DNA of 45,982 bases from Anaerotignum sp. (GCA_020024265.1 JAHHTW010000016.1:1-45982); one strand, 5' to 3'; positions 15,468 through 23,874 are shown, numbered from the stretch's first letter. The notes: generated from the letters alone by a model not told the origin. Program-made: numbers and translations.

Positions 15468-15497
15468 AAGGTCAAGGAAATCCTTGGCCTTGTTTTT
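15468..15497 (+). terminator. Intrinsic terminator after rplQ
   Basis: AAGGTCAAGG (15468-15477) pairs with CCTTGGCCTT (15482-15491), with one T-G wobble, around AAAT, followed by GTTTTTA. It closes the ribosomal superoperon. Confidence 0.9.
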
Positions 15498-15824
15498 ATG
15501 TCCAAAAGCAGATCAGACAAAGGACGTTTTGTAGGGCGGGCCAAGCATGATATACGCTGTATATGATTGTGGAGGATGGACAGTTTTGATGACATGGTTT
15601 CTGATGAAATGCAATAGAAATGCCATATACTTTTGATGGCGCAAGAATCAGGACAAAATCCTATGGCTTCTTCCCTTTTTTGTGCAGTTTGTCTGGTTTG
15701 TATTGACTTTTTGCATAAAACCATGTATCTTATTGATAGCTGTGAGTATATGACCATGGACTACAATATTGCGGAAAGACAGAACTTCTGTTTTCTGCGG
15801 AAAGAACAGGGTGAACAAAAACGA
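15498..15824 (+). promoter_or_regulatory. Spacer with candidate promoter for ecfA1-ecfA2-ecfT
   Basis: This 327-base stretch has no convincing gene, although the ecfA1 frame is open back to 15633. TTGACT (15703-15708), a 17-base spacer and TATCTT (15726-15731) make a fair sigma-A promoter. ACAGAA-C-TTCTGT (15779-15791) is a 6-base inverted repeat downstream of it and could be an operator. ATATAC-GCT-GTATAT (15550-15564) is a second dyad upstream. I recognise no riboswitch. Confidence 0.5.
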
Positions 15825-16691
15825 ATGAAAATGGTGAAGGCTGAAGATCTGACGTATGAATACGTAAGAATACTCGAAACAGATCATGGCACAAAGGAAG
15901 AAAAAGTAGCAGCGCTCAAACAGGTCAATATCGAAATCAACAAAGGTGAATTTGTAGCAGTGCTGGGGCATAACGGTTCCGGAAAATCTACCTTTGCAAA
16001 ACATATCAATGCCCTTTTGCAGCCAACAGGCGGTACGCTATGGGTGGAGGATATGGATACAAAGAATGAAGAATTGATATGGGATATTCGTCAAACGGCA
16101 GGTATGATTTTTCAAAATCCGGATAACCAGCTCGTCGCAACGATCGTGGAGGAGGATATTGCATTTGGGCCAGAAAATATGGGGGTAGAACCTTCCGAGA
16201 TTCGCAAGCGTGTAGATGAGGCGCTTGCCACTGTCCGTATGACGGAATACGCAACACATGCCCCTTCTAAGCTCTCAGGCGGACAGAAACAGCGTATTGC
16301 GATTGCAGGGGTACTGGCAATGCATCCAGAATGTATCGTACTGGACGAGCCAACAGCCATGTTAGATCCCGTGGGACGTAGAGAGGTCTTGCAAACCATC
16401 GAACGACTCAATCGTGAAGAAGGCATTACCATGATTTTGATTACACATTATATGGATGAAGCAGTAAGGGCAGACCGTGTATTTGTCATTGATGATGGCG
16501 ATCTGGTGATGCAGGGAACGCCAAAGGAAATTTTTTCACAGGTGGATAAAATCAAAGAATATGGTTTGGATGTGCCTCAGGTGACGGAGGTTGCACATTT
16601 GCTGCGTCAAGAAGGGATTATGTTACCAGAGGATATTTTAACAATCGAAGAAATGGTAGGTGCGATATGTCAATACAAATCAACCATTTGA
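15825..16691 (+). CDS. ecfA1: ECF transporter ATPase A1
   Basis: One of two ATPases that energise vitamin uptake by energy-coupling factor transporters with exchangeable S components. The 288-residue product has Walker A GHNGSGKST (about 48-56), the Q-loop FQNPDNQLVATIVEEDIAFGP, the signature LSGGQKQR, and Walker B IVLDEPTAMLDP. The start is placed at ATG 15825, with AGGGTG upstream; ATG 15831 is equally possible. The frame upstream to 15633 covers the promoter region. It overlaps ecfA2 by 25 bases. This cluster lies next to alpha-operon genes in many Firmicutes. Confidence 0.94.
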   Translation: MKMVKAEDLTYEYVRILETDHGTKEEKVAALKQVNIEINKGEFVAVLGHNGSGKSTFAKHINALLQPTGGTLWVEDMDTKNEELIWDIRQTAGMIFQNPDNQLVATIVEEDIAFGPENMGVEPSEIRKRVDEALATVRMTEYATHAPSKLSGGQKQRIAIAGVLAMHPECIVLDEPTAMLDPVGRREVLQTIERLNREEGITMILITHYMDEAVRADRVFVIDDGDLVMQGTPKEIFSQVDKIKEYGLDVPQVTEVAHLLRQEGIMLPEDILTIEEMVGAICQYKSTI

Positions 16692-17524
16692 CCCATATTT
16701 ATAATCCGGGTACCACATTTGAGAAGGTTGCACTGGACGATGTTACATTGGAAATCAAAAAAGGCGAGTTTATTGGATTGATTGGACATACAGGCTCCGG
16801 AAAATCTACATTGATACAGCATCTCAACGGTACCATTTCTCCCACGTCTGGAGAGATTTTATTAGACGGAGAGAACATACACAAGGATAAAACAAAGCTC
16901 AGAGATGTACGCCGTCACATTGGTTTGGCATTCCAATATCCGGAGTATCAGCTTTTTGAGATGACTGTATATAAGGATGTAGCCTTTGGCCCAACAAACC
17001 TCAAGCTCGCACCCAAGCAGATCCATGAAAATGTGGTGCAGGCATTGGAAACCGTAGGTATTTCTGAGGAGATCTATCAGAAGTCTCCCTTTGAGCTTTC
17101 CGGTGGTCAGAAGCGTCGTGTGGCAATTGCGGGGGTTCTGGCAATGAATCCGGAGGTTCTGATTTTGGACGAGCCGACTGCCGGTCTGGACCCAAGAGGA
17201 CGAGATGAAATTTTGGAAGCAATTCGCCAGCTGCACGAAAAGCGAGGCATTACAGTTATACTGGTCAGTCACAGTATGGAGGATATTGCAAAGCTGGTAG
17301 ACCGTATTGTTGTTATGCATCATGGCAAAGCCGCCATGCAGGGAACACCAAAGGAAATTTTCTCCCATGTGGAGGAATTGGAGCAAATGGGTCTGGCAGC
17401 TCCACAGGTGAGCTATGTCTTTGCAGAGCTGAAGAAACGTGGATATGATGTGCCAACAGATATCTATACGGTAGAAGAAGCAAAGAAGGTATTGTATGAA
17501 TTGATAAAGCAGGTGAAAGTATGA
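16667..17524 (+). CDS. ecfA2: ECF transporter ATPase A2
   Basis: The second ATPase of the module, forming a heterodimer with EcfA1. The 285-residue product has Walker A GHTGSGKST (residues 40-48), a Q-loop FQYPEYQLFEMTVYKDVAFGP, the signature ELSGGQKRRVAIAG, Walker B LILDEPTAGLDP and an H-loop VSHSMEDI. Its start lies within ecfA1, and its stop overlaps the ecfT start by four bases (ATGA), so all three are translationally coupled. Confidence 0.95.
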   Translation: MSIQINHLTHIYNPGTTFEKVALDDVTLEIKKGEFIGLIGHTGSGKSTLIQHLNGTISPTSGEILLDGENIHKDKTKLRDVRRHIGLAFQYPEYQLFEMTVYKDVAFGPTNLKLAPKQIHENVVQALETVGISEEIYQKSPFELSGGQKRRVAIAGVLAMNPEVLILDEPTAGLDPRGRDEILEAIRQLHEKRGITVILVSHSMEDIAKLVDRIVVMHHGKAAMQGTPKEIFSHVEELEQMGLAAPQVSYVFAELKKRGYDVPTDIYTVEEAKKVLYELIKQVKV

Positions 17525-18345
17525 TTCGGGATATTACAATAGGACAATATTATCCAGCCGAGTCCCCGATTCATCGGTTGGATGCTCGGCTCAAAATCAT
17601 TGTAACATTTTTGTTTATAGTTTCTTTGTTTATTGTCAACAGCATATGGGGTTATATCTGTGTGGCTTTGCTTTTGGGTATGGTCATAAAGGCTTCCCGT
17701 GTGCCGGTCAAATTTATGACAAAGGGGTTAAAGAGCATCCTTTTTATCATCATATTTACAGCAATCATCAATCTGTTTTTGACGCCGGGTGAGGATGTGC
17801 TTTGGGAATTTGGTGTGCTGCATATTACCATTCAGGGGATTTATATGGCGATTCGTATGTGTATTCGTTTGGTGCTTTTGATTGTAGGCTCATCTTTGTT
17901 GACATTGACTACAACACCGATACAGCTTACCGATGGATTGGAATACCTTTTGCATCCTTTGAAAAAAATTGGTGTGCCGGCGCATGAAATCGCCATGATG
18001 ATGACAATTGCATTGCGCTTTATTCCTACGCTGTTGGATGAAACAGACAAAATTATAAAAGCACAGCAGGCAAGAGGGGCTGATTTTGATACCGGAAATA
18101 TGATGCAAAAGGCAAAAAGCATGATTCCCATTTTGGTGCCGCTCTTTATTTCTGCATTTCGTCGTGCAGAGGAGCTTGCGATGGCAATGGAAGCAAGATG
18201 TTATCATGGGGATGAAAACAGAACACGTATGAATATGATGAAAATGCAAAGCGCCGATTACCGTGCGATGGGGATGGTAGTGCTGTATTTTATCATCATT
18301 GCAGGTCTGCGCATGGCAGAAGTATTTGTGCCAAACTGGATTTGA
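17521..18345 (+). CDS. ecfT: ECF transporter transmembrane subunit T
   Basis: EcfT is the membrane scaffold that links the ATPases to substrate-binding S components. The 274-residue product begins MIRDITIGQYYPAESPIHRLDARLK, typical of the family, and has about five hydrophobic segments. Its coupling helices carry ARG (in QQARGADFDTG) and a variant ARC (in MEARCYHG) in place of the second Ala-Arg-Gly motif. No S component is encoded nearby, which suits a group II module shared by several vitamins. A terminator follows. Confidence 0.93.
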   Translation: MIRDITIGQYYPAESPIHRLDARLKIIVTFLFIVSLFIVNSIWGYICVALLLGMVIKASRVPVKFMTKGLKSILFIIIFTAIINLFLTPGEDVLWEFGVLHITIQGIYMAIRMCIRLVLLIVGSSLLTLTTTPIQLTDGLEYLLHPLKKIGVPAHEIAMMMTIALRFIPTLLDETDKIIKAQQARGADFDTGNMMQKAKSMIPILVPLFISAFRRAEELAMAMEARCYHGDENRTRMNMMKMQSADYRAMGMVVLYFIIIAGLRMAEVFVPNWI

Positions 18346-18362
18346 CGATAGAAGGTTGTACA

Positions 18363-18411
18363 AAAGGGAGAAGTCTTGTCAAAAGGTTTCTCCCTTTAGC
18401 ATTATTTTTTT
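18363..18411 (+). terminator. Terminator after ecfT
   Basis: AAAGGGAGAA (18363-18372) pairs perfectly with TTCTCCCTTT (18388-18397). A run of seven Ts follows after AGCATTA. The T-run starts several bases from the stem, so readthrough into the acyltransferase gene is possible. Confidence 0.75.
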
Positions 18412-18429
18412 GGATTTGAGGGGATAGCT

Positions 18430-19470
18430 ATGAAAAAGTGGGAAATTTCATTTATGAATGTGGTACTATGTCTGCTGGTGATGTGGATTCATATTGCATC
18501 CGTAGCGGTAACGGGCTTTGCAAAGGAGGATCTGTCATTTGCCATGGTATATTTTCCTTGGCGGTTATCTGCGTTTGTGGTACAGGGATTTTTATTTTTG
18601 TCTGCACTAAAGTTTTTTCGCAAAATAGAGAAAAAACCGTTTTCCTACAGAAATTTTTTGTGGAGCAGATGTAAAAAGATTGTATTGCCATATGCGCTTG
18701 TGGTATTGATTTCTTATCTTGGTTTGATTTATTTACAGTATTATACCTTTGATTTGCGATTTTTTATAAAATCTCTGTTGCTTGGGACGATGATTGCACC
18801 ATTTTATTTCATTACCATTTTGGTGCAGTTTTATGTATTGATGCCTGTTTGGAGATGGATGGTGGATCATATAGATTTTTGGATTGCCGCAATTGCATCG
18901 GTGCTTTTGATGCGTCTGTTCCATGCAGGATTGCCAAGCATGATCGCATTGATTTTACCAAATACGTCCTTTGTGTATAATGATCGTGTGTTTACATCCT
19001 ATTTGGCATATTGGGTGCTGGGCTGCTATGCGGGAAAGCAGTATGAGGTTTTCACGCAGAGTGTGCGCAATCACCAAAAGATTTTGTTTTTTGGTTTTGT
19101 ACTGTTTGCATTGGCAGATGGATTGCTGAGCTATGGCAATACCAGAGGATTGTTTGTGGCATCCTTTTTAGAGGATGTACATACCATTTATGTTTTTGCA
19201 GCGATTGCAGCATTATTTGCGCTTGCCCTTCGCATGGGGGAACGTATCATGCAATTTGCTGTTTTTCAGGGAATTGATGGTTGGAGCTTTTACCTTTATT
19301 TATTGCATGGTATCTTTTTGTATTATGTACAAGATTGTGTGGTTGGTGCAAGAGGGCTGTCTATCGGTATGGGGCTTTTGTGTCGCACGGTACTTTGCTA
19401 TGGTATGGCAGTTTGTGCCGGGCTTTTGGTACGATGGTATCGAAAAAAGAGAAAGGAGTGTAGCGCATGA
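18430..19470 (+). CDS. Acyltransferase-3 family membrane protein
   Basis: This 346-residue protein has about ten hydrophobic segments. Its features resemble the acyltransferase-3 family, which moves acyl groups onto surface sugars or peptidoglycan. The first helix includes a membrane histidine (LLVMWIHIASV, about residues 16-26), followed by FVVQGFLFLSALKFFRK, a basic SRCKKIVLPYALVV, and LVQFYVLMPVWRWMV. The substrate cannot be told from sequence. It overlaps truA by four bases (ATGA). Its placement between ecfT and truA is not part of the usual Firmicute order and looks like an insertion. GAGGGG precedes the ATG. Confidence 0.75.
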   Translation: MKKWEISFMNVVLCLLVMWIHIASVAVTGFAKEDLSFAMVYFPWRLSAFVVQGFLFLSALKFFRKIEKKPFSYRNFLWSRCKKIVLPYALVVLISYLGLIYLQYYTFDLRFFIKSLLLGTMIAPFYFITILVQFYVLMPVWRWMVDHIDFWIAAIASVLLMRLFHAGLPSMIALILPNTSFVYNDRVFTSYLAYWVLGCYAGKQYEVFTQSVRNHQKILFFGFVLFALADGLLSYGNTRGLFVASFLEDVHTIYVFAAIAALFALALRMGERIMQFAVFQGIDGWSFYLYLLHGIFLYYVQDCVVGARGLSIGMGLLCRTVLCYGMAVCAGLLVRWYRKKRKECSA

Positions 19471-20255
19471 ATATATTATTGACAGTCGCATACGATGGGA
19501 CACGCTATAGCGGTTGGCAAAAACAAAAATCTCCGGAGGTTTTGACAGTGGAAGGCGAATTGGAAAAAGCCTTGCGTATGCTTTTTCGTAAGGAGGATTT
19601 GGAGTGTATTGGTGCAAGCCGTACCGACAGAGGGGTACATGCTTTGGGACAGCGTGTATTGATTTGCGTGGAAACAACCATACCACCCAACAAGATTCCG
19701 CTTGCCATTCGTCCCTTTCTTCCAGAGGATATTGTTGTCACACAGGCACAGGCAGTACCGACCGGTTTTCATCCACGGTATGACTGTGTGAAAAAAACAT
19801 ATGAATATCATATTTGTCAAAGTCCATACCGCAATCCCAAGGAGCGGCTGTACAGTACCTTTGTGTATACACCCTTAGACATAGAAAAAATGAATATGGG
19901 CGCAGCAGCATTTGTTGGCACACATGATTTTGCAGCATTTTGTGCAGCGGGAAGTTCTGTCAGTTCTACGGTGCGTACCATTTTTGATTGTACCGTGCAG
20001 CAGGAAGGGGAGCATATTCGTATATTTGTGACAGGAAATGGCTTTTTGTATCATATGGTGCGTATTCTGGCAGGCACATTGATTGCCGTGGGACAAGGGA
20101 AAATACAGCCTGAGCAGGTTGCGGAAATCATTGCAGGCAAGGACAGAAGGCAGGCAGGACAGACCGCAGAACCGCAGGGTTTGACATTGCAGCATATCTA
20201 TTATGATTTACCAGAGCAGACACCATATACAGGAGCGTATCGTGATGACAAATAA
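19467..20255 (+). CDS. truA: tRNA pseudouridine(38-40) synthase TruA
   Basis: TruA isomerises uridines 38-40 in the tRNA anticodon arm. The 262-residue product begins MNILLTVAYDGTRYSGWQKQ. It holds the catalytic motif ASRTDRGVHALGQ with nucleophile D54, the TYEYHI segment, and the conserved GNGFLYHMVRILAGTLI. AAAGGAGTGTAGCGC precedes the ATG, which lies within the acyltransferase stop codon region. No clear terminator follows before the rplM promoter. Confidence 0.95.
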   Translation: MNILLTVAYDGTRYSGWQKQKSPEVLTVEGELEKALRMLFRKEDLECIGASRTDRGVHALGQRVLICVETTIPPNKIPLAIRPFLPEDIVVTQAQAVPTGFHPRYDCVKKTYEYHICQSPYRNPKERLYSTFVYTPLDIEKMNMGAAAFVGTHDFAAFCAAGSSVSSTVRTIFDCTVQQEGEHIRIFVTGNGFLYHMVRILAGTLIAVGQGKIQPEQVAEIIAGKDRRQAGQTAEPQGLTLQHIYYDLPEQTPYTGAYRDDK

Positions 20256-20811
20256 AAAGGAAATAAGGGTGTTTGCGTTTTCCACTGTTTCTTTTATAGG
20301 CATCTGACTTTCCTTTGACAAAAGTGGCACAGAAACCGTTTTCATACGATGCGCTTGATGCTCCATCCTTGGAGGCTGTGATATACAGCATGGCTTGTGG
20401 TGTAATATGATTGGGCTTTTGGGCAAAAGAGGGCTTTGGGGGCTTTGCAGAGCCTACACAGACCGGTATCAGCCATATTGCGGCATTGGTATATCTCAGA
20501 ATATGCCCAAGTGCCATTGCAGATCTTTTATGGGCAAAGGCAATGTATGATGCAGCACGTACCAGCGAGGTAACAAATTTTATGTCTGTGACACGGCTGC
20601 TTTCTGCATGGATGGGTTTTCTGATCGAAAAGGAGATTTTGCAGATGTATACATATGCAGGTGATTTTTTGATTTTTGCAAGCAATGGTGTATGCAACTG
20701 CAAAGGAAAAGAGAAGCGGTATACAAAAGAGAAGCAGGTACAAGTATAAAAATACAGGGGCACGATTTTTCTATTTTTCGGAAGAAGGATTTGTTTTTCT
20801 TGAGAAATGGC
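20256..20811. other. Unassigned truA-rplM spacer with competing open frames
   Basis: I cannot name a gene here. On the - strand, 20763-20128 is open for 211 codons and overlaps the end of truA. On the + strand, 20411-20749 is open for 112 codons from a TTG. Neither has a good ribosome binding site or a recognised domain. The best-looking - strand part (about 20610-20300) reads IAFAHKRSAMALGHILRYTN and then SAKPPKPSFAQKPNHITPQA. It may be a decayed gene, a shadow, or the 3' end of truA mRNA. Confidence 0.35.
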
Positions 20812-20840
20812 TTGACACTGCTGTTTTTGCGTATTATAAT
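20812..20840 (+). promoter_or_regulatory. Perfect consensus sigma-A promoter for rplM-rpsI
   Basis: TTGACA (20812-20817) and TATAAT (20835-20840) are separated by exactly 17 bases. Both hexamers match consensus at every position. Transcription should start near 20847, giving an rplM leader of about 165 bases. Confidence 0.92.
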
Positions 20841-20859
20841 ATAGAAGTTGTATTTTGAT

Positions 20860-20967
20860 TTCAAACGCATAGGCGTTTTGAATATAGTTTTCTCAAGGTG
20901 GGACTCAATAAGTTATGTGTGGTACACATAATGGAGATTGCAAGGCATATTCCCGTATGTCCTGCAA
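20860..20967 (+). promoter_or_regulatory. L13-type ribosomal leader upstream of rplM
   Basis: Three hairpins lie in the leader. TTCAAACGC (20860-20868) pairs with GCGTTTTGAA (20873-20882) with one bulge. TTATGTGT (20913-20920) pairs perfectly with ACACATAA (20924-20931). TTGCA...CATA (20938-20949) pairs with TATG...TGCAA (ending 20967). A structured L13 leader upstream of rplM is described for low-GC Gram-positives and is thought to be bound by L13. Position and layout fit; I have not tested it against a covariance model. Confidence 0.6.
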
Positions 20968-21011
20968 AGTCAAAGGGTCAAGGAAAATATAATAAGGGAG
21001 GTAAAAGAACC

Positions 21012-21449
21012 ATGAGAACTACTTACATTGCAAAAGAAGCAGATGTAACAAAGAAGTGGTATGTTGTAGATGCAACAAACCTGACACTGGGTCGTCTTTC
21101 TTGCGAAATTGCAAACATTTTAAGAGGCAAGAACAAACCACAGTATGCACCAAACGTGGATATGGGTGATTATGTAATTGTCATCAATGCAGAAAAGGTT
21201 GCAGTAACAGGCAAGAAGCTGACACAGAAAATGTATCATCATCATACAGGCTACGTGGGTGGTCTGAAGTCCGTAAGACTGGACAAGATGCTGGAAACAC
21301 ATCCCGAAAGAGTTATTGAACACGCTGTAAAAGGTATGCTTCCCAAAAATGCTCTGGGCAGAAAAATGTTCGCAAAGCTCCATGTTTATGCAGGTGCGGA
21401 ACATCCCCACGCAGCACAGAAACCCGAAGCATTGGAACTGAAATTTTAA
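21012..21449 (+). CDS. rplM: 50S ribosomal protein L13
   Basis: L13 is one of the first proteins to bind 23S rRNA. The 145-residue product has WYVVDATNLTLGRLSCEIAN (about residues 16-35), GDYVIVINAEKVAVTGKK and the signature AVKGMLPKNALGRKMFAKLHVYAG. The start is ATG 21012, after AAGGGAGGTAAAAGAACC; the frame stays open back to 20898 through the leader, but that part overlaps the hairpins. rpsI follows after 18 bases. Confidence 0.97.
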   Translation: MRTTYIAKEADVTKKWYVVDATNLTLGRLSCEIANILRGKNKPQYAPNVDMGDYVIVINAEKVAVTGKKLTQKMYHHHTGYVGGLKSVRLDKMLETHPERVIEHAVKGMLPKNALGRKMFAKLHVYAGAEHPHAAQKPEALELKF

Positions 21450-21467
21450 TCGAAGGAGGAAGGCATC

Positions 21468-21860
21468 ATGGCAGCAGCTAGATATTACGGCACAGGCAGA
21501 AGAAAATCTTCTGTAGCTAGAGTTTACCTGGTACCCGGTAACGGCAAAATTACAATCAACAAAAGAGACATTGACGAATATTTCGGTCTGGAAACACTGA
21601 AGCTGATCGTACGTCAGCCCCTTGAAGTAACAGCTACAACAACAAAATTCGATGTTCTGGTTAATGTTCATGGCGGTGGCTTTACAGGTCAGGCTGGTGC
21701 AATCAGACATGGTATTTCCAGAGCTTTGTTGCAGGCAGATGGCGATTTCAGACCTACTCTGAAAAAAGCAGGCTTCCTGACAAGAGATCCTCGTATGAAA
21801 GAAAGAAAGAAGTACGGTCTGAAAGCAGCAAGACGTGCACCTCAGTTCTCCAAGAGATAA
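21468..21860 (+). CDS. rpsI: 30S ribosomal protein S9
   Basis: S9 reaches the P-site tRNA anticodon with its C-terminal tail. The 130-residue product starts AARYYGTGRRKSSVARVYL, contains GGGFTGQAGAIRHGISRALL, and ends in the conserved basic tail KKYGLKAARRAPQFSKR. CGAAGGAGGAAGGCATC precedes the ATG. It forms a two-gene operon with rplM and is followed by a strong terminator. Confidence 0.97.
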   Translation: MAAARYYGTGRRKSSVARVYLVPGNGKITINKRDIDEYFGLETLKLIVRQPLEVTATTTKFDVLVNVHGGGFTGQAGAIRHGISRALLQADGDFRPTLKKAGFLTRDPRMKERKKYGLKAARRAPQFSKR

Positions 21861-21971
21861 TTCATTCTGTTTTATTCAGCAGGTTTGTATACTGGCTTAC
21901 AGAAAACGATGTTGTTTCTTTGGGACGGTACAAAAAAAGTGTACGCCTACAATGAAAGAGCGAACAATACG

Positions 21972-22014
21972 AAGCAGGAGAGCGTGCCGAAAGGTACGTA
22001 TCTCCTGCTTTTTT
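21972..22014 (+). terminator. Intrinsic terminator after rplM-rpsI
   Basis: AAGCAGGAGA (21972-21981) pairs with TCTCCTGCTT (22001-22010). An inner CGTGCC/GGTACG stem closes a GAAA tetraloop. A T-run follows. The rest of 21861-22173 holds only this and the next promoter. Confidence 0.93.
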
Positions 22015-22084
22015 CTGTTATCACAAAATATAAGGATATCGAACAATACTTTTGTATACTTCTTATTTTGGAGTGTTGTGTTTT

Positions 22085-22113
22085 TTGAGGGAATATGATA
22101 TTCTTTGTATAAA
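22085..22113 (+). promoter_or_regulatory. Promoter with embedded dyad for the two-gene membrane cassette
   Basis: TTGAGG (22085-22090), a 17-base spacer and TATAAA (22108-22113) make a fair sigma-A promoter. The spacer contains GAATAT-G-ATATTC (22091-22103), a perfect 6-base inverted repeat that could bind a repressor. Confidence 0.6.
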
Positions 22114-22173
22114 GAAAAAGTAAAGAATTTTGCGGATATTTTGTGAAAAGTGGGAAGGAGACGGGAAGCAGAT

Positions 22174-22998
22174 ATGCATATAAAAAAGAGCAACAAAGAA
22201 TTGCTATTGGTATGTATGATGATTGTGTTAGTAGCTGCGATCAATTTGTTTGTGTATCGTGCTACCCATTTACAGGAACCGATATTCTTAACACATGAGT
22301 ATATCGTAGCGGAAGAAGAAAATACGACGCTATGTTTTTATTATATCTATAATACAGAGGAGAAAGAGCGTATTGTAGATGTCATTTTTCCGCAAATGCA
22401 AGGAGAGCGACACAGTGGTGTCTTTTTGCAGCATAAAAAAGTAGGCGATTATGGAATTTATGGGCTATATGAAATCACAATCAAATTTCCGTGGGTGGAT
22501 ACGCTGCAAAATCGGGAAACCATTACACAAATGGAGCTGGTTTGGTCAGACCAAAGACATACAATGGAAGAGATCGGACATATACGGTTTTTGGAATCCG
22601 ATATCGGCATAGATACCTATACCAGTTATCAGAAAATACAAAGCACCGATACATCCAGTACACTGTCCTTTGTACCAAAGGAAGATATGACACTGACAGG
22701 TTTGAAAATTCCATTGGAAGGCTATGAAGATTTATGGAGCATATCCAATGCAGATGGTGAGGCTTTGGTATTCCCTACACATTATACGGCAGGTACGGAG
22801 GTACATTTGCAGGTGAAAATGAATATGTCAAGCAGGGACGAACGCAAACATGCTGTCATCAAAATGATGCCATATATACAGATAGAATGTGCAGATGGAA
22901 CAAAAGTGACCTGTACATTTTCCGATTGGATGCGCTACCAGCCCAAATGGACAACACGTGAAATTTATCGTATATTGTCTATAAAGGGGGTATCTTGA
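22174..22998 (+). CDS. Unknown membrane-anchored extracytoplasmic protein
   Basis: I do not recognise this 274-residue protein. It has a short basic N-terminus (MHIKKSNK), one membrane segment at about residues 10-28, and a soluble remainder, probably outside the cell. The soluble part is rich in beta-type, aromatic and charged residues (LCFYYIYNTEEKERIVDVIF, then FPWVDTLQNRETITQMELVW). No catalytic motif or cysteine cluster is obvious. The start at 22174 follows AAGGAGACGGGAAGCAGAT, with slightly long spacing; GTG 22150 is an alternative. It overlaps the next gene by one base and shares its terminator, so the two probably act together. Confidence 0.75.
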   Translation: MHIKKSNKELLLVCMMIVLVAAINLFVYRATHLQEPIFLTHEYIVAEEENTTLCFYYIYNTEEKERIVDVIFPQMQGERHSGVFLQHKKVGDYGIYGLYEITIKFPWVDTLQNRETITQMELVWSDQRHTMEEIGHIRFLESDIGIDTYTSYQKIQSTDTSSTLSFVPKEDMTLTGLKIPLEGYEDLWSISNADGEALVFPTHYTAGTEVHLQVKMNMSSRDERKHAVIKMMPYIQIECADGTKVTCTFSDWMRYQPKWTTREIYRILSIKGVS

Positions 22999-23519
22999 TG
23001 CGGTGTAATCCAAAAAAGCTCAAATACTGTATGTGCATTTCCGTTCTATTGCTTATTTGTGGGTACCATGCTGGTTCCCTGTGGCTGTTGTTGCGTATGG
23101 TGGCATATATTCTTTTGCTATGGTGCATCCAGCAACTACCGAAGCAAAGACTCAATCGCTTCCTTTTTGTATTGGGGATTGGTGCAGTGGCGCTATGTGT
23201 ATTTGGATATTTTACATTAAAAAGTCATATTATTTGGGTATGGGGGCTAGAGGTTCTGGCACATATGATGGATATGTTTGTACTGTATGGCTTGGCAACA
23301 TGGATCTTACATGCAACAGAGCAACAAGAAGTGAAAGTCAATCGAGAGCATTTGCTTGTTTTTTGCGCAGTTGCCGCAGTCGCATGCTGCCTACAGCTGA
23401 ATATACCTCCACTTGTTACGCTGGTAAAACTTGCAAAGGTCGTCAGTCATATTTATTTTGTATTTGGATTTTGCCCATATCTGTCAACCAAAATGATAGA
23501 AGAACAACAGGAGCTGTAA
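22998..23519 (+). CDS. Unknown small polytopic membrane protein
   Basis: This 173-residue protein is very hydrophobic, with about six membrane segments (roughly residues 10-24, 27-45, 54-74, 78-105, 119-133, 139-158). It has no motif I can name. ATG 22998 overlaps the preceding stop (TGATG), with AAAGGGGG upstream. The pairing with a single-pass extracytoplasmic protein suggests a small envelope complex, but the role is unknown. Its stop codon lies inside the left arm of the terminator. Confidence 0.75.
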   Translation: MRCNPKKLKYCMCISVLLLICGYHAGSLWLLLRMVAYILLLWCIQQLPKQRLNRFLFVLGIGAVALCVFGYFTLKSHIIWVWGLEVLAHMMDMFVLYGLATWILHATEQQEVKVNREHLLVFCAVAAVACCLQLNIPPLVTLVKLAKVVSHIYFVFGFCPYLSTKMIEEQQEL

Positions 23520-23541
23520 GATAGATGTCTTACAGCTTTTT
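23512..23541 (+). terminator. Terminator overlapping the stop codon of the membrane cassette
   Basis: AGCTGTAAGA (23512-23521) pairs perfectly with TCTTACAGCT (23528-23537) around TAGATG, followed by TTTT. The stop codon TAA lies in the left arm. Confidence 0.9.
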
Positions 23542-23874
23542 GCTGGAAAAAGTGTTACAATTTTCAAAAAAGGATTTTATAAAATAATTGTTTTATTACG
23601 TGATATGATAGATAGAAAAGAAAGTATACAAACATGAATTTCTAGCATTATATGTTCTAAAATGATTTCGTTCGTTTTGATGTAGATACGGAAAATGCTT
23701 TTTTAGAAGAATGATATTCAGCGTCTATATTGGGTAGTATTTTTTTGCTTCGATGTTGCAATGATATGAGAATTTGTTCTTATTTTGAAAAAGTTGCAAT
23801 TAAGAATTGACAGCAGGACAAAACAGAGTATACTAAAATAGTAAATAACATATGTCGGAAACAGGAGATGTGAT
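23542..23874 (+). promoter_or_regulatory. AT-rich spacer with promoter for the DUF134-mrp pair
   Basis: No gene is seen in this 333-base stretch. TTGACA (23807-23812), 16 bases and TATACT (23829-23834) form a good promoter. Upstream lie two copies of GTTGCAAT (23755-23762, 23793-23800) and between them a 7-base hairpin, ATGAGAA/TTCTTAT. These could be regulator sites; DUF134 has a helix-turn-helix and may control its own promoter, which is inference. Confidence 0.6.

Noticed and set aside
20324..20337. GTGGCACAGAAACC, resembling a piece of RNase P RNA
   Set aside because: The other conserved RNase P RNA segments are not found nearby.
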